From Chloroflexota bacterium (GTDB lineage Bacteria > Chloroflexota > Dehalococcoidia > JACPQK01): a stretch of DNA of 64,000 nt. This document shows positions 9,358-16,591 of this stretch, piece after piece (position 1 is the first letter of the stretch; every line of letters starts with the position of its first letter). The DNA lies in the NCBI GenBank assembly GCA_016190505.1, contig JACPQM010000071.1, forward strand, positions 1-64,000, written 5' to 3'. The position numbers and the translations under genes are program-made. Under the pieces are notes generated by a model, which did no database searches, was not told where the DNA came from, and saw nothing but the letters and a program-made list of their open reading frames with translations.

Positions 9358-9756
9358 GTGGCCCATGTAGCCTGGCAGTACCTGGTATTCATCTTCGTTT
9401 CCTGTGTGGGGGTGCTTCAGGCAGCCGCTGCCTACAGTGGCCTGAAAGGGTTGCTTCTGATCCCGCGACGCCTGCCCAGCTTCGGGCTGGCGGCGGTACT
9501 GGTGATCGGGGCCTTCGTATGGTTCTTCCGGGTGGACGACCGCGCCCCTGCCGCTGGCTGGCCCATTCTAGAAGGCGGCCCACAGACCCTGCTCTTCACG
9601 GCCGGCGCCGGGCTGGCGCTGGGCTTCACCGCGCTGCTAACCTCAATGCTCCGTGTGGCTGCGGACCAACGGTCCAGCCTGAAAGAGGAAGGCCTGGAGG
9701 CCCTCAGGGAAGAGGGTTACCTGCAAGCCCTGCTCCGGCGCTGGCGCAGAGGGTAG
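9358..9756 (+). CDS. Small membrane protein, function unknown
   Basis: 132 aa from GTG at 9358 (GGAG 11 nt upstream). Three hydrophobic segments are visible: LVFIFVSCVGVLQAAAAY, FGLAAVLVIGAFVWFF and a third around LLFTAGAGLALGFTALL. A charged cytoplasmic tail ends in LLRRWRRG. It is one base from the PAP2 gene and is likely co-expressed with it. I do not recognise a family. Confidence 0.6.
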   Translation: MAHVAWQYLVFIFVSCVGVLQAAAAYSGLKGLLLIPRRLPSFGLAAVLVIGAFVWFFRVDDRAPAAGWPILEGGPQTLLFTAGAGLALGFTALLTSMLRVAADQRSSLKEEGLEALREEGYLQALLRRWRRG

Positions 9757-9757
9757 A

Positions 9758-10339
9758 TTGTTGATCGCCGATGCGCGCCTCCTGCTCTGGCTCAACGGGT
9801 CTGTGGGGCGGTGGGCAGCCCTGGACAACGTGGTGCGGCTGCTGGCCACGGACTACTTTGCGCCCGTAGCCCTATCCCTGCTGCTGTTCGGGTTGTGGTT
9901 TGGCAGCCGCAGCCAGGCCCAACGCGAAAGGCAACAGAAATCGGTGGTGGCCGCCGTCGCCAGCCTGGGCCTGGCCAGTCTGGTCATCCTCCTGCTCAAT
10001 CACGCCTGGGCCCGCCCGCGGCCCTTTGCCGACCACGATCTGGTGTTGCTCTTCTACCGCCCTACCGACCCTTCCTTCCCTAGCAACCTGGCCACCATGG
10101 CCTTCGCCATGGCTGCCGGCGTGGGACTGGGGCACCGGCGCCTGGGCATTTTCGCCTATATAGTGGCGACGGCCACCGCCCTGTCCCGGGTGTGGGCCGG
10201 CGTTCATTACCCCCTGGATGTGGTCGCGGGGGCGGCTCTGGGTGTAGCGTCAACCTTCCTGTGCCGGGGTGTGCTCCGCATGATCGAGCCCTGGCCCAGC
10301 CGCGCCTTGCGCCTGGTGCGCAAGGTGTACCTGGCGTAG
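9758..10339 (+). CDS. PAP2-family membrane phosphatase-like protein with altered motif C2
   Basis: 193 aa, TTG start one base after the preceding stop. The layout resembles undecaprenyl-diphosphatase of the BcrC type. Motif C1 ends in ARPRPF and motif C3 is complete (SRVWAGVHYPLDVVAG, with its Arg, His and Asp). Motif C2, normally PSDHA or PSGH, reads FPSNLATMA: the motif His is replaced by Leu. Since that His normally protonates the leaving group, activity may be lost or changed. It is membrane-bound with about five helices. Confidence 0.75.
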   Translation: MLIADARLLLWLNGSVGRWAALDNVVRLLATDYFAPVALSLLLFGLWFGSRSQAQRERQQKSVVAAVASLGLASLVILLLNHAWARPRPFADHDLVLLFYRPTDPSFPSNLATMAFAMAAGVGLGHRRLGIFAYIVATATALSRVWAGVHYPLDVVAGAALGVASTFLCRGVLRMIEPWPSRALRLVRKVYLA

Positions 10340-10345
10340 AAATCG

Positions 10346-10389
10346 TAGGGTGGGTGTAGTCCCGATTCTTTCGGGACGGAACCCACCGC
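10346..10389. repeat. Composite palindrome (families B and C)
   Basis: A GTAGGGTGGGT...GGAACCCACC element (family C ends) encloses a perfect GTCCCGA-N5-TCGGGAC core (family B, 10359-10377). It lies immediately before the Shine-Dalgarno of the glutaredoxin gene. Confidence 0.65.
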
Positions 10390-10401
10390 AAGGAGGTAAC
10401 C

Positions 10402-10638
10402 ATGGCTCGCAGCGTCATTGTCTATTCCCAGCCGGGCTGAATGTTCTGCACGTCGGCGAAAGAGTATCTTTCGCGCAAGGGCATTGCCTTCGAGGACAAG
10501 GACGTGACCAGGGACCAGGCCGCCCTCAAAGAGCTTCAAGACCTGGGCTACATGACCACCCCCGTGATCAAGATAGACGGCGAGGTGATCGTGGGCTTCG
10601 ACCGCAAGCGCCTGGACGCGCTGCTGCCTAACCTGTAG
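10402..10638 (+). CDS. Glutaredoxin-like selenoprotein candidate (UxxC; TGA at 10438-10440)
   Basis: 78 aa if the in-frame TGA is read as selenocysteine. ATG at 10402 has AGGAGG 5 nt upstream. The N-terminus MARSVIVYSQPG runs into TGA and continues in the same frame as MFCTSAKEYLSRKG, so U13-M-F-C16 stands exactly where glutaredoxins have CxxC. The rest is a full thioredoxin-fold glutaredoxin: cis-proline motif MTTPVIKIDG and the C-terminal GFDRKRLDALL. Without read-through the upstream part would be a 12-residue peptide; the downstream part begins with ATG but has no Shine-Dalgarno. A hairpin follows the TGA at bacterial SECIS distance. The alternative is a point mutation or sequencing error TGC to TGA. 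Confidence 0.75.
10456..10474 (+). promoter_or_regulatory. Candidate bacterial SECIS hairpin
   Basis: Perfect 8-bp stem GCGAAAGA / TCTTTCGC with a GTA loop (or 7 bp with AGTAT), inside the coding sequence. Its loop G at 10464 is 23 nt after the TGA. Bacterial SECIS elements lie directly downstream of UGA and carry a G in the first two loop positions; both hold here. Folding was judged by eye only. Confidence 0.6.
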
Positions 10639-10690
10639 GGGCGAACGGCGTTCGCCCCCGGGGGCAGGAGCGGATGTGAAACTCGCCCCT
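10635..10690. repeat. Family A repeat (partial)
   Basis: GTAGGGGCGAACGGCGTTCGCCCCC forms an inner hairpin and ACTCGCCCCTGC closes the outer part. The TAG stop of the glutaredoxin gene lies inside the left repeat end, as in serA. Confidence 0.55.
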
Positions 10691-10745
10691 GCATGTGCTG
10701 CCGTTTGTGCTAGAATAGACCATATTTCCCTTTAAGGAGCAATAG

Positions 10746-13301
10746 ATGGCCTCACAGTCTGCCTTTGCGCCCGCTAAAGCCAACCGTGAGGATGTGTGGG
10801 TCCACAGCGCCTGCGACATGTGCTTCTCTTCCTGCGGCATACTGGCCCACCGGGTGGACGGGGTCATCGTCAAGATCGAGGGGGACCCGGACTGTCCCCA
10901 TAACAACGGTAAGCTGTGCGCCAAGGGCATGGCCGCCCTCATGGCCGCCTACGACCCCAACCGGGTGACGTCGCCCCTCAAGCGCACCAACCCCCAGAAG
11001 GGCATCGGCGTGGACCCGGGCTGGCAGAAGATAACCTGGGACGAGGCCCTGGACATCATCACCCAACGGCTGAGTAAGGTGAGAAAGCAAGACCCCCGCA
11101 AGTTGGTCATCGCCACCTGGGACCAGAGCATCATGACCACCATCCTGCGGGCCTTTGCCTCCTCCTTCGGCACACCTAACTACGACTGGTCGGGCTACTA
11201 CTGCGGCAACTACCTGCACTCCACCATGTACCTCACCAATGGCAGCTTCCACTCCTCCTTCGACCTGGACTACTGCAACTATTGCATCCTCCTGGGCAAC
11301 CAGATGGGGTTCATGGTGGGACTGAGCCCTAACCTAAACTCCCAGAAGATGGCCGAGGCCCGCATGCGCGGCATGAAGGTGGTGGCCGTGGACCCAGTGG
11401 GCACCACCGCCGCGGCCAAGGCCGACGAGTGGGTCCCCATCCGCCCGGGCACCGATGCCGCCTTCATTCTGGGGCTGGTCAATGTGCTGCTCAACGAGCT
11501 GGGCATCTATGACGCCGAGTTCCTGGCCCAGCGGACCAACGCCGCCTACCTGGTGGGGCCGGACGAGTACTACGTCCGCGACCCGGCCAGCCACAAGCCC
11601 CTGGTATGGGACAAGGCGCAGGGGCGGGCCATCCCCTTCGACGCGGCAAAACAACCTGCCTTGGAAGGCGACTATCAGGCCGCGGGCGTCTCCTGCCAGC
11701 CCGCCTTCTCCCGCCTCAAGGAGCACGTCAAGCGATACGCCCCCGACTACGTATCCCAGGTAACGAGTGTTCCGGCAGCAACCATAAGGCGCATCGCCAG
11801 GGAGTTCGGCGAGAACGCCCGCATCGGCTCCACCATCACCATCGAGGGGCAGGAGCTCCCCTACCGGCCGGTCGCGGTGAACATCTACCGGGGCGCGGGC
11901 GCCCACAAGCACGGCGCCCTCACCGGCCTGGCCGTGCAGACCCTGAACATGCTCATGGGCGCCTACTACGTGCCCGGCGGACACCGCGGGGAGAACCTGG
12001 TAGGGCCCAAAGGCGCCTGGGGCCCCAAGGCGACGGCTGATGGACTGGTCCTGCCCCCAGAGCCGATTGGACACGGCGTGAACTACTACGAGTCCGAGAT
12101 CCGGGCGCCCGAGTCTCTCAACGTTGCCGAGCTCTTCCCCATCTCCACCAACCGCAGCCCCATGAACCAGCTCGCGACCACCGACTCCAAGCAGTTCAAG
12201 CTGCCCTATGACATCGAGGTCATGATCCAGTGCCGGCGCAACCTGATGACCAACGCCGCCAACAGGAAGGCGGGCACCGACGCGCTGAGTAAGGTCCCCT
12301 TCCTCATTTCGTTCAACACCCTGCTGGATGAGGTGTCCGAGTTCGCTGACATCGTGCTTCCCGACACCCATTCCCTGGAGCGCCTGGACATGCAGCCCAA
12401 CCGGATGACGCTGAGCGTGAGCGTGATCAGCGGCTACTACTACTGGGGCCTGCGCCAGCCGGTCATCACACCGCCCGAGGGCGTGCGGAGTTGGCGCGAC
12501 GTGCTCCTCGAGCTGGCCGACCGGCTGGGCTTCCTGGACAACGTGAACCAGAGCCTGAACGTCATCCTCCACCTCAAGCCACCCCACGACCTCAAGCCCG
12601 GCCAGAAGTACGATTGGGACGCCATTTTCGACCGCTGGGCCAAGAGCCAGTTCGGCGAGGACAAGGGCTTGGCCTGGTTCAAAGAGAACGGCTACCACAA
12701 GGTGAAGCGCAGCGTGTTCGAGAAGTACCCGCTGACCCAGGTCAACGTCCGTTTCCCCGTCTACTTCGAGAACGTAAAGGTGGCGGGCGAGAAGGTCAAG
12801 GCGGTCACCGACGAGCTGGACATGGACTGGGACACCTCCGACTACCAACCCCTCCCCGACTGGAAGCCCTGCCCCGCCTACAACCAGGCCGGCAGTGAAT
12901 ACGACCTGTGGGGCGTCAACTACAAGCTGCCCTTCCATTACCAGTCCTGGACCACGGAGAACCCCTGGCTCAATGAGGTGGGCGAGCGCCACCTCTACGC
13001 CTACAAGGTGATGATCAACACCCAGTCCGCCCGCAGCCGGGGCATCCGCGACGGTGACCCGGTGTGGATCGAGTCCATCGCGGGCAAGGTCAAGGGACAG
13101 GCCAAGGTCACCGAGTGCATCCACCCCGAGGTGGTAGGCATCGCCGGCGTGTTCGGCGCCTGGGGCCCGGGCAAGCCCGTGGCCAAAGGCAAGGGCATCC
13201 ACTTCAACAGCCTCATCCCCATAGACCTGGAGCACATAGACGCCGTGTCCACCTCCCTGGACTCCTGCGTCCGCGTCAAGGTGACCAGGGCGGAGGCATA
13301 A
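10746..13301 (+). CDS. Molybdopterin oxidoreductase, DMSO-reductase family (substrate unknown)
   Basis: 851 aa, ATG with AAGGAG 6 nt upstream. An N-terminal [4Fe-4S] motif is seen as CDMCFSSC followed by LCAKG, then the usual bis-MGD catalytic domains (GTPNYDWSGYYCGNY, LGNQMGFMVG). The C-terminal cofactor-binding domain covers about residues 745-851 (INTQSARSRGIRDGDPVWI). No Tat signal is visible, so it is probably cytoplasmic. No iron-sulfur or membrane partner gene is adjacent, so it may act alone or as an acetylene hydratase-, thiosulfate reductase- or formate dehydrogenase-like enzyme; I cannot choose. No in-frame TGA was seen in it. The glutaredoxin candidate is directly upstream. Confidence 0.85.
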   Translation: MASQSAFAPAKANREDVWVHSACDMCFSSCGILAHRVDGVIVKIEGDPDCPHNNGKLCAKGMAALMAAYDPNRVTSPLKRTNPQKGIGVDPGWQKITWDEALDIITQRLSKVRKQDPRKLVIATWDQSIMTTILRAFASSFGTPNYDWSGYYCGNYLHSTMYLTNGSFHSSFDLDYCNYCILLGNQMGFMVGLSPNLNSQKMAEARMRGMKVVAVDPVGTTAAAKADEWVPIRPGTDAAFILGLVNVLLNELGIYDAEFLAQRTNAAYLVGPDEYYVRDPASHKPLVWDKAQGRAIPFDAAKQPALEGDYQAAGVSCQPAFSRLKEHVKRYAPDYVSQVTSVPAATIRRIAREFGENARIGSTITIEGQELPYRPVAVNIYRGAGAHKHGALTGLAVQTLNMLMGAYYVPGGHRGENLVGPKGAWGPKATADGLVLPPEPIGHGVNYYESEIRAPESLNVAELFPISTNRSPMNQLATTDSKQFKLPYDIEVMIQCRRNLMTNAANRKAGTDALSKVPFLISFNTLLDEVSEFADIVLPDTHSLERLDMQPNRMTLSVSVISGYYYWGLRQPVITPPEGVRSWRDVLLELADRLGFLDNVNQSLNVILHLKPPHDLKPGQKYDWDAIFDRWAKSQFGEDKGLAWFKENGYHKVKRSVFEKYPLTQVNVRFPVYFENVKVAGEKVKAVTDELDMDWDTSDYQPLPDWKPCPAYNQAGSEYDLWGVNYKLPFHYQSWTTENPWLNEVGERHLYAYKVMINTQSARSRGIRDGDPVWIESIAGKVKGQAKVTECIHPEVVGIAGVFGAWGPGKPVAKGKGIHFNSLIPIDLEHIDAVSTSLDSCVRVKVTRAEA

Positions 13302-13314
13302 GACAACCCCAATA

Positions 13315-13334
13315 CCCCAGGCTGAAGCCTGGGG
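13315..13334. terminator. Hairpin after the molybdopterin oxidoreductase gene
   Basis: CCCCAGGCT-GA-AGCCTGGGG, a perfect 9-nt inverted repeat, starts 13 nt after the stop. No T-run follows, so it may be a dispersed repeat rather than an intrinsic terminator. Confidence 0.4.
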
Positions 13335-13352
13335 CTAACAATTCGTAGGGGA

Positions 13353-13483
13353 GTCCCGACTCGTCGGGATGCGCTCCCCTCGCTGTTTCCGGTGCCGGGC
13401 TGACCATGCCACAGAAGGGTGGGGCCCTTATGACATCCACGGGAGGCCGCGAGCGTAGGGGCGAGGTGCCGCCTCGCCCCTAC
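13353..13483. repeat. Family B and family A palindromes
   Basis: GTCCCGAC-TCG-TCGGGAT (13353-13370, family B) is followed by GTAGGGGCGAGG...CCTCGCCCCTAC (13455-13483, 12-nt arms, family A). Nothing coding is visible between 13302 and 13552. Confidence 0.65.
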
Positions 13484-13552
13484 AGGACCATCCCTTGACC
13501 TTAGTCCGCTACAGGTCTACAATGGTTCCGTAATGGAACCGAGGCGGCAATC

Positions 13553-13786
13553 ATGCCCGTGACACTAACGGTAAAGGGCGTACCTGACGACCTGTTGGAG
13601 CGCCTGCGCGAGCGGGCCAAGCGCAATCACCGCTCCCTCCAGGGGGAGCTGATGGCTATATTGGAAGGGGCAAGCGAACCCGGGGAGCTTACCGTGGAGG
13701 AGGCTGAACAGAGGCTAAGGCGCCTCAACTTCAGCACCCCCGACGAGTCTACCCGGTGGATACGGGAGCTTCGCGATTCCCGATAG
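13553..13786 (+). CDS. FitA/Arc-type ribbon-helix-helix antitoxin
   Basis: 77 aa. The N-terminus MPVTLTVKGVPDDLLERL and following RNHRSLQGELMAIL are the strand and two helices of a FitA-like RHH antitoxin; the C-terminal part would wrap the toxin. The upstream region holds TAATGG and a GAGGCGG ribosome site. A PIN-type toxin should follow, and only a 30-residue remnant does, one base downstream. The antitoxin itself looks complete. Confidence 0.75.
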   Translation: MPVTLTVKGVPDDLLERLRERAKRNHRSLQGELMAILEGASEPGELTVEEAEQRLRRLNFSTPDESTRWIRELRDSR

Positions 13787-13787
13787 G

Positions 13788-13880
13788 GTGATTGACGCCA
13801 GCTACCTGTGGCTGGCGCGTACCCTTCCCGACAGGTCGGGACTGGTCACCTTCGACGAACGTCTACGCACAGCACGGTAG
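13788..13880 (+). pseudogene. Remnant of a PIN-domain (VapC) toxin with internal deletion
   Basis: GTG at 13788 starts VIDAS, the first PIN strand with its catalytic Asp. It is joined directly to YLWLARTLPDRSGLVTFDER, the last PIN helix and strand, and stops after 30 codons. About 80-90 residues of a normal VapC are missing. A GTCCCGA-type palindrome (13825-13842) lies within the remnant. It cannot form a PIN active site. Confidence 0.65.
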
Positions 13881-14337
13881 GGCCGAGCCCCTACGGTCCG
13901 CAACTACAACAATCGCATGTATGTGGTTCGGCATCACCACGAACGCATCCAGGATGGCGTTGGGGAAACGGAGCGGCAGCGCACGCCACGAATGCGCGAC
14001 GATAGACCCCAACGGGGACAGGCTTATCACGCCTTCCGTCACCTCCGCAAAGAGGCAGGCAGGTCAGTGTGGAGTGCTCGTACCGGCGCCGATGAAGTGC
14101 CGGCGTAGCGGCAATTCATGAATTGCCGCTACGTTGGGCGGTGGCCATATGCCTTGTTGGTCATTTCGTGCGTTTTCGGGCCGTATTCCGTAGGGGCAGC
14201 CCCCCGTGGCTGCCCTGGATTGGCGATTGTCGTTGGGGTATGTCCCCAGGGCGGGCACCCCGACGCGTCGGGGCCCCTACGGCCCCGCCACCCCACGGAC
14301 CACCGCGCACCGCCAGGGCCGGTCGGTTTACGATATT
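13881..14337. other. Intergenic stretch with palindromes
   Basis: No gene I can support. It holds GTAGCGGCAATTCATGAATTGCCGCTAC-type palindrome (14105-14132), a GTAGGGGCAGCC...GGCTGCC hairpin (14190-14213) and GC-rich repeat ends (CACCCCGACGCGTCGGGG at 14259). A 63-codon frame at 13917-14108 has no family likeness. Confidence 0.5.
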
Positions 14338-14715
14338 CTATCGGACTACGACCACCTTGATCCCCGCATTAAGGCTGGCCCAAGCCCGATCGGCGGTATA
14401 TGCCGGCAGGTCCATCGAGCTCGCCAGCGCCAGACACGCCCGGTCACCAAGGGAGAGGCCAAAACCCAGGGCCCTGAGGAGGCCCGCCCGGTATGCCTGC
14501 CTCTCGTCGAAGGGGATAGCGGTGAGGGAGAATTTGCCCAGTACCCGCCGGATGGCGGCCTCGGAACCGCCACGCTCGACCAGCTTGCCCACTACCTCAG
14601 CCAGGTTGATGGCGCTTACCACGGCGTCGGCGATCACCTCGGCCACTCTGTCCTGGCCCGGCTCTCCATGTACCAGAGCCAGGATTGCCGAGGCGTCCAG
14701 CACGGCCTCACTCAC
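14338..14715 (-). CDS. PIN-domain ribonuclease toxin (VapC family)
   Basis: 125 aa. The acidic PIN residues are all visible: Asp in AVLDASAIL, Glu in INLAEVVGKL, Asp in LSLGDRACLALA and Asp in YTADRAW. Length is normal for VapC, and the toxin overlaps the AbrB-type antitoxin gene by 8 nt. Family role is Mg-dependent RNA cleavage, held in check by the antitoxin. This is one of the few TA pairs in the window with both partners intact. Confidence 0.85.
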   Translation of the reverse strand: MSEAVLDASAILALVHGEPGQDRVAEVIADAVVSAINLAEVVGKLVERGGSEAAIRRVLGKFSLTAIPFDERQAYRAGLLRALGFGLSLGDRACLALASSMDLPAYTADRAWASLNAGIKVVVVR

Positions 14716-14956
14716 GGTCCGCCGCTTCCCGACGCTCCTTCAGGAGCTCGTCAACCAGGCTCACGTCAGAGGCCACGAAGCCAGCCACGATCTCCTGGGC
14801 TTCCTTGATGGCTTGCTGCTTGGTAATGAGCCGGACGGCGTTGTCCTCCAGGATAACAATGACCTGGTCTCCGGGCTTCACCCCCAGCGCCTTGCGGTAT
14901 TCGGCAGGGATAACCACTCTGCCAGATCCATCAAAAGTCGCCCTGTTTGCCTTCAT
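14708..14956 (-). CDS. AbrB/SpoVT-type antitoxin (VapB)
   Basis: 82 aa from ATG at 14956. The N-terminal swapped-hairpin domain is clear: FDGSGRVVIPAEYRKALGVKPGDQVIV. The C-terminal tail binds the PIN toxin encoded next, with an 8-nt gene overlap. GAGGTG lies just upstream and a promoter precedes it, so the pair is its own transcription unit and probably autorepressed. Confidence 0.85.
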   Translation of the reverse strand: MKANRATFDGSGRVVIPAEYRKALGVKPGDQVIVILEDNAVRLITKQQAIKEAQEIVAGFVASDVSLVDELLKERREAADRE

Positions 14957-14972
14957 ACGGCACCTCACCTCT

Positions 14973-15002
14973 ATTATACCCTGGTGCTGGGTTTGCTGTG
15001 AA
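14973..15002 (-). promoter_or_regulatory. Promoter of the AbrB-VapC operon
   Basis: On the - strand TTCACA (15002-14997), an 18-nt spacer and TATAAT (14978-14973) precede the antitoxin ATG by 16 nt. The expected transcript has a leader of only about 10 nt. Confidence 0.55.
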
Positions 15003-15024
15003 CGGGAACTCTTGGTGCCACCCC

Positions 15025-15204
15025 CTACGGCCCCACCACCCCACGGAACACACCACCACCCCATGTGCCGGCGAACAGCGTGCGGTCCGTGGCGTAGGCC
15101 GGGGAGACGCCCAGGGCCCGTACATTGGAGTTGGTGAGGCCCTGGCTGGCCGCCTGCCAGGTGGCCCCGCCATCCGTGGAGCGGAACACGCCCACCCCAT
15201 GTTT
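15025..15204 (-). pseudogene. C-terminal fragment of a BNR/exo-sialidase-like repeat protein
   Basis: Frame without a start reading GVFRSTDGGATWQAASQGL, then ALGVSPAYATDRTLFAGT, and ending in a stop at 15025. The STDGGATW motif is a BNR (Asp-box) repeat, normally found in long secreted beta-propeller proteins. A second copy of the same end lies at 15971-16080, so the TA pair between them is flanked by duplicates. Confidence 0.55.
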
Positions 15205-15213
15205 TGGGATGCC

Positions 15214-15618
15214 TCACCGCAGGGCGTGGAGTTGCTCCAGCGCCGAAGGCAGTTCAGGATTGAGGACTGGCGTCTGTAGGCTGGCACAAGCTTCGGCGAT
15301 TTCCTTGTCGGCACTGACGACATAGAAAGCCTGCTCACCCACCACACGGCTGGCCCCGACCACTGTGGCCAAGTGGAGAGCGTCAGCCGTCCGAAGGGGG
15401 TAGGCAGGAAGCAACTCTATGGAGTCCGCCACCAGCCCGTCATGCACCGGCAGGACCACTACTCTGTAGACAGAGTTTACCTCAAGAACGGTAAGGTGCG
15501 ACGTAACAAACACGTCTTGCGCTGTCTTCGCTTCAAACAGTTCGTCCACAAACCCAGAACCCTTCTCGGATTTGTACCTCTTCAGTAGTGCCGAGCTCTC
15601 AAGATAGAAAACGGGCAT
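15214..15618 (-). CDS. PIN-domain toxin, probably inactive (internal deletion, Asp to Glu)
   Basis: 134 aa. The N-terminus FYLESSALLKRYK aligns with the FYLDSSALVKRY start of VapC proteins, but the first catalytic Asp is Glu. The middle is shortened: TVLEVNSVYR passes straight to VVVLPVHDGLVADSIELL, where relatives carry about 40 more residues. The C-terminal half (RTADALHLATVVGA, YVVSADKEI) is intact. The deletion keeps the frame. It is 3 nt from its antitoxin gene. Confidence 0.7.
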   Translation of the reverse strand: MPVFYLESSALLKRYKSEKGSGFVDELFEAKTAQDVFVTSHLTVLEVNSVYRVVVLPVHDGLVADSIELLPAYPLRTADALHLATVVGASRVVGEQAFYVVSADKEIAEACASLQTPVLNPELPSALEQLHALR

Positions 15619-15621
15619 GGA

Positions 15622-15843
15622 CTACTGTTCCCGTAGTTGGTGCAACTCCTCTGTCAGCGTGCGGGCGCCCAGGGCCTCATCCAGCATTCTCCGCACCTCG
15701 GCCGCTGGCAGCGCGTGCTTGCCATGGAGCTGGCGTAGCCTTTTCAGAGACTTCCGTGTCTCCGCACTCTGGAGCGCCTGAAGTCGCACTGTCACCTCGG
15801 TGGCCTTGTCAGTTCCGACTGCTTGCCGTTTGTAGGTGGCCAT
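15622..15843 (-). CDS. Putative antitoxin of the 15214 PIN protein
   Basis: 73 aa from ATG at 15843, with GGGAGG 8 nt upstream. The sequence is highly charged and helical (KATEVTVRLQALQSAETRK; AEVRRMLDEALGARTLTEEL). I do not recognise a named antitoxin family. The call rests on size, charge and its place 3 nt upstream of a PIN gene. Confidence 0.6.
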   Translation of the reverse strand: MATYKRQAVGTDKATEVTVRLQALQSAETRKSLKRLRQLHGKHALPAAEVRRMLDEALGARTLTEELHQLREQ

Positions 15844-15911
15844 CAATCTATCCTCCCCGGTGGTGCCAGGTACTCGGAATTCCCCTCGGGACCGCTCCCG
15901 TTCGCACTAGA

Positions 15912-16253
15912 TTATAACCGGAGGCGCGGGGTCCAGGCACCAATTGCCGGGCGACCCACAGCGCCCCTCGCTACGGCCCCACCACCCCGTGTGCCCGCGA
16001 ACAGCGTGCGGTCGGTGGCGTAGGCCGGGGAGACGCCCAGGGCCAGGACGGTCCCACCATAGAGGCCGGTATTGGCGGGTGCCCACGCCACCGGAGGTGG
16101 CGCCGGTGCCGTAGCGGGAGCCGCTGTTGGCGCCGGTGAAGCCGTTGCCGGCGGCGTGGCCGTTGGCGCAGGCGTTGGCGTTGGTACGGGGGTCGGCGTA
16201 GGTATGGGGGTGGGTGCAAGCGTCGGTATGGATGCAGGCGTGGGTGCAAGCAC
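15912..16253 (-). pseudogene. Pro/Thr-rich fragment joined to a second BNR-protein end
   Basis: The frame has a long PTP/APT linker followed by VLALGVSPAYATDRTLFAGT, the same words as the fragment at 15025. A 19-nt deletion after this shifts it out of the original frame. It looks like the remains of a secreted repeat protein. Codon usage in the linker is repetitive (GTCGGCGTAGGT-like strings on the + strand). It now abuts the 3' end of an orphan antitoxin, where that antitoxin's toxin would be expected. Confidence 0.5.
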
Positions 16254-16271
16254 GCGAGCACCCGCACGTGC

Positions 16272-16475
16272 TTAGCGCTCACTTCTCAGCCTCTCCAACT
16301 CTTCGAGAGAGAGTTCCAGGTCATAGGTGCCCAGCTCCTCCTGGAGGGATTGAAGGTTCTTTTGGCGCACCAGTTCTCGCAGCCCGGCCTCGATGGCCTG
16401 GCGCTTGGTGCGTACCCCCGCCGCCTTCATGTCAGCTGCCAGCAGAGCATCGTCAATAACCAATGTGATTCTCAT
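16272..16475 (-). CDS. Orphan VapB-type antitoxin (RHH)
   Basis: 67 aa: RITLVIDDALLAADMKAAG followed by TKRQAIEAGLRELV, a typical VapB ribbon-helix-helix, with a C-terminal helix ending in EELERLRSER. It is a close paralogue of the antitoxin at 19150-19353 (same length, same motifs). No toxin follows: the sequence downstream on the - strand is the Pro/Thr fragment. No strong Shine-Dalgarno was seen. Confidence 0.75.
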   Translation of the reverse strand: MRITLVIDDALLAADMKAAGVRTKRQAIEAGLRELVRQKNLQSLQEELGTYDLELSLEELERLRSER

Positions 16476-16558
16476 TGGTCTGTCACCCGTCCACCATGTA
16501 GCATGACTCTATCATATGGCCCAGTGGGAAATACCTCAAACGCGTCGAGCGGGCAAAC

Positions 16559-16588
16559 CGTAGGGGCGTATCGCCATACGCCCCTACG
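16559..16588. repeat. Family A palindrome
   Basis: CGTAGGGGCGTAT-CGCC-ATACGCCCCTACG, with 13-nt arms. It lies 3 nt beyond the stop codon of the - strand gene ending at 16592 and may end its transcription. Confidence 0.75.
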
Positions 16589-16591
16589 AGG

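Noticed and set aside
10441-10638. Reading the glutaredoxin as a gene starting at the ATG right after the TGA
   Set aside because: That start has no Shine-Dalgarno, and the protein would lack the first beta strand and the first active-site residue; the upstream codons match the fold and have a strong ribosome site.
13917-14108. 63-codon frame as a small gene
   Set aside because: No ribosome site, no family likeness and repeat-rich surroundings.
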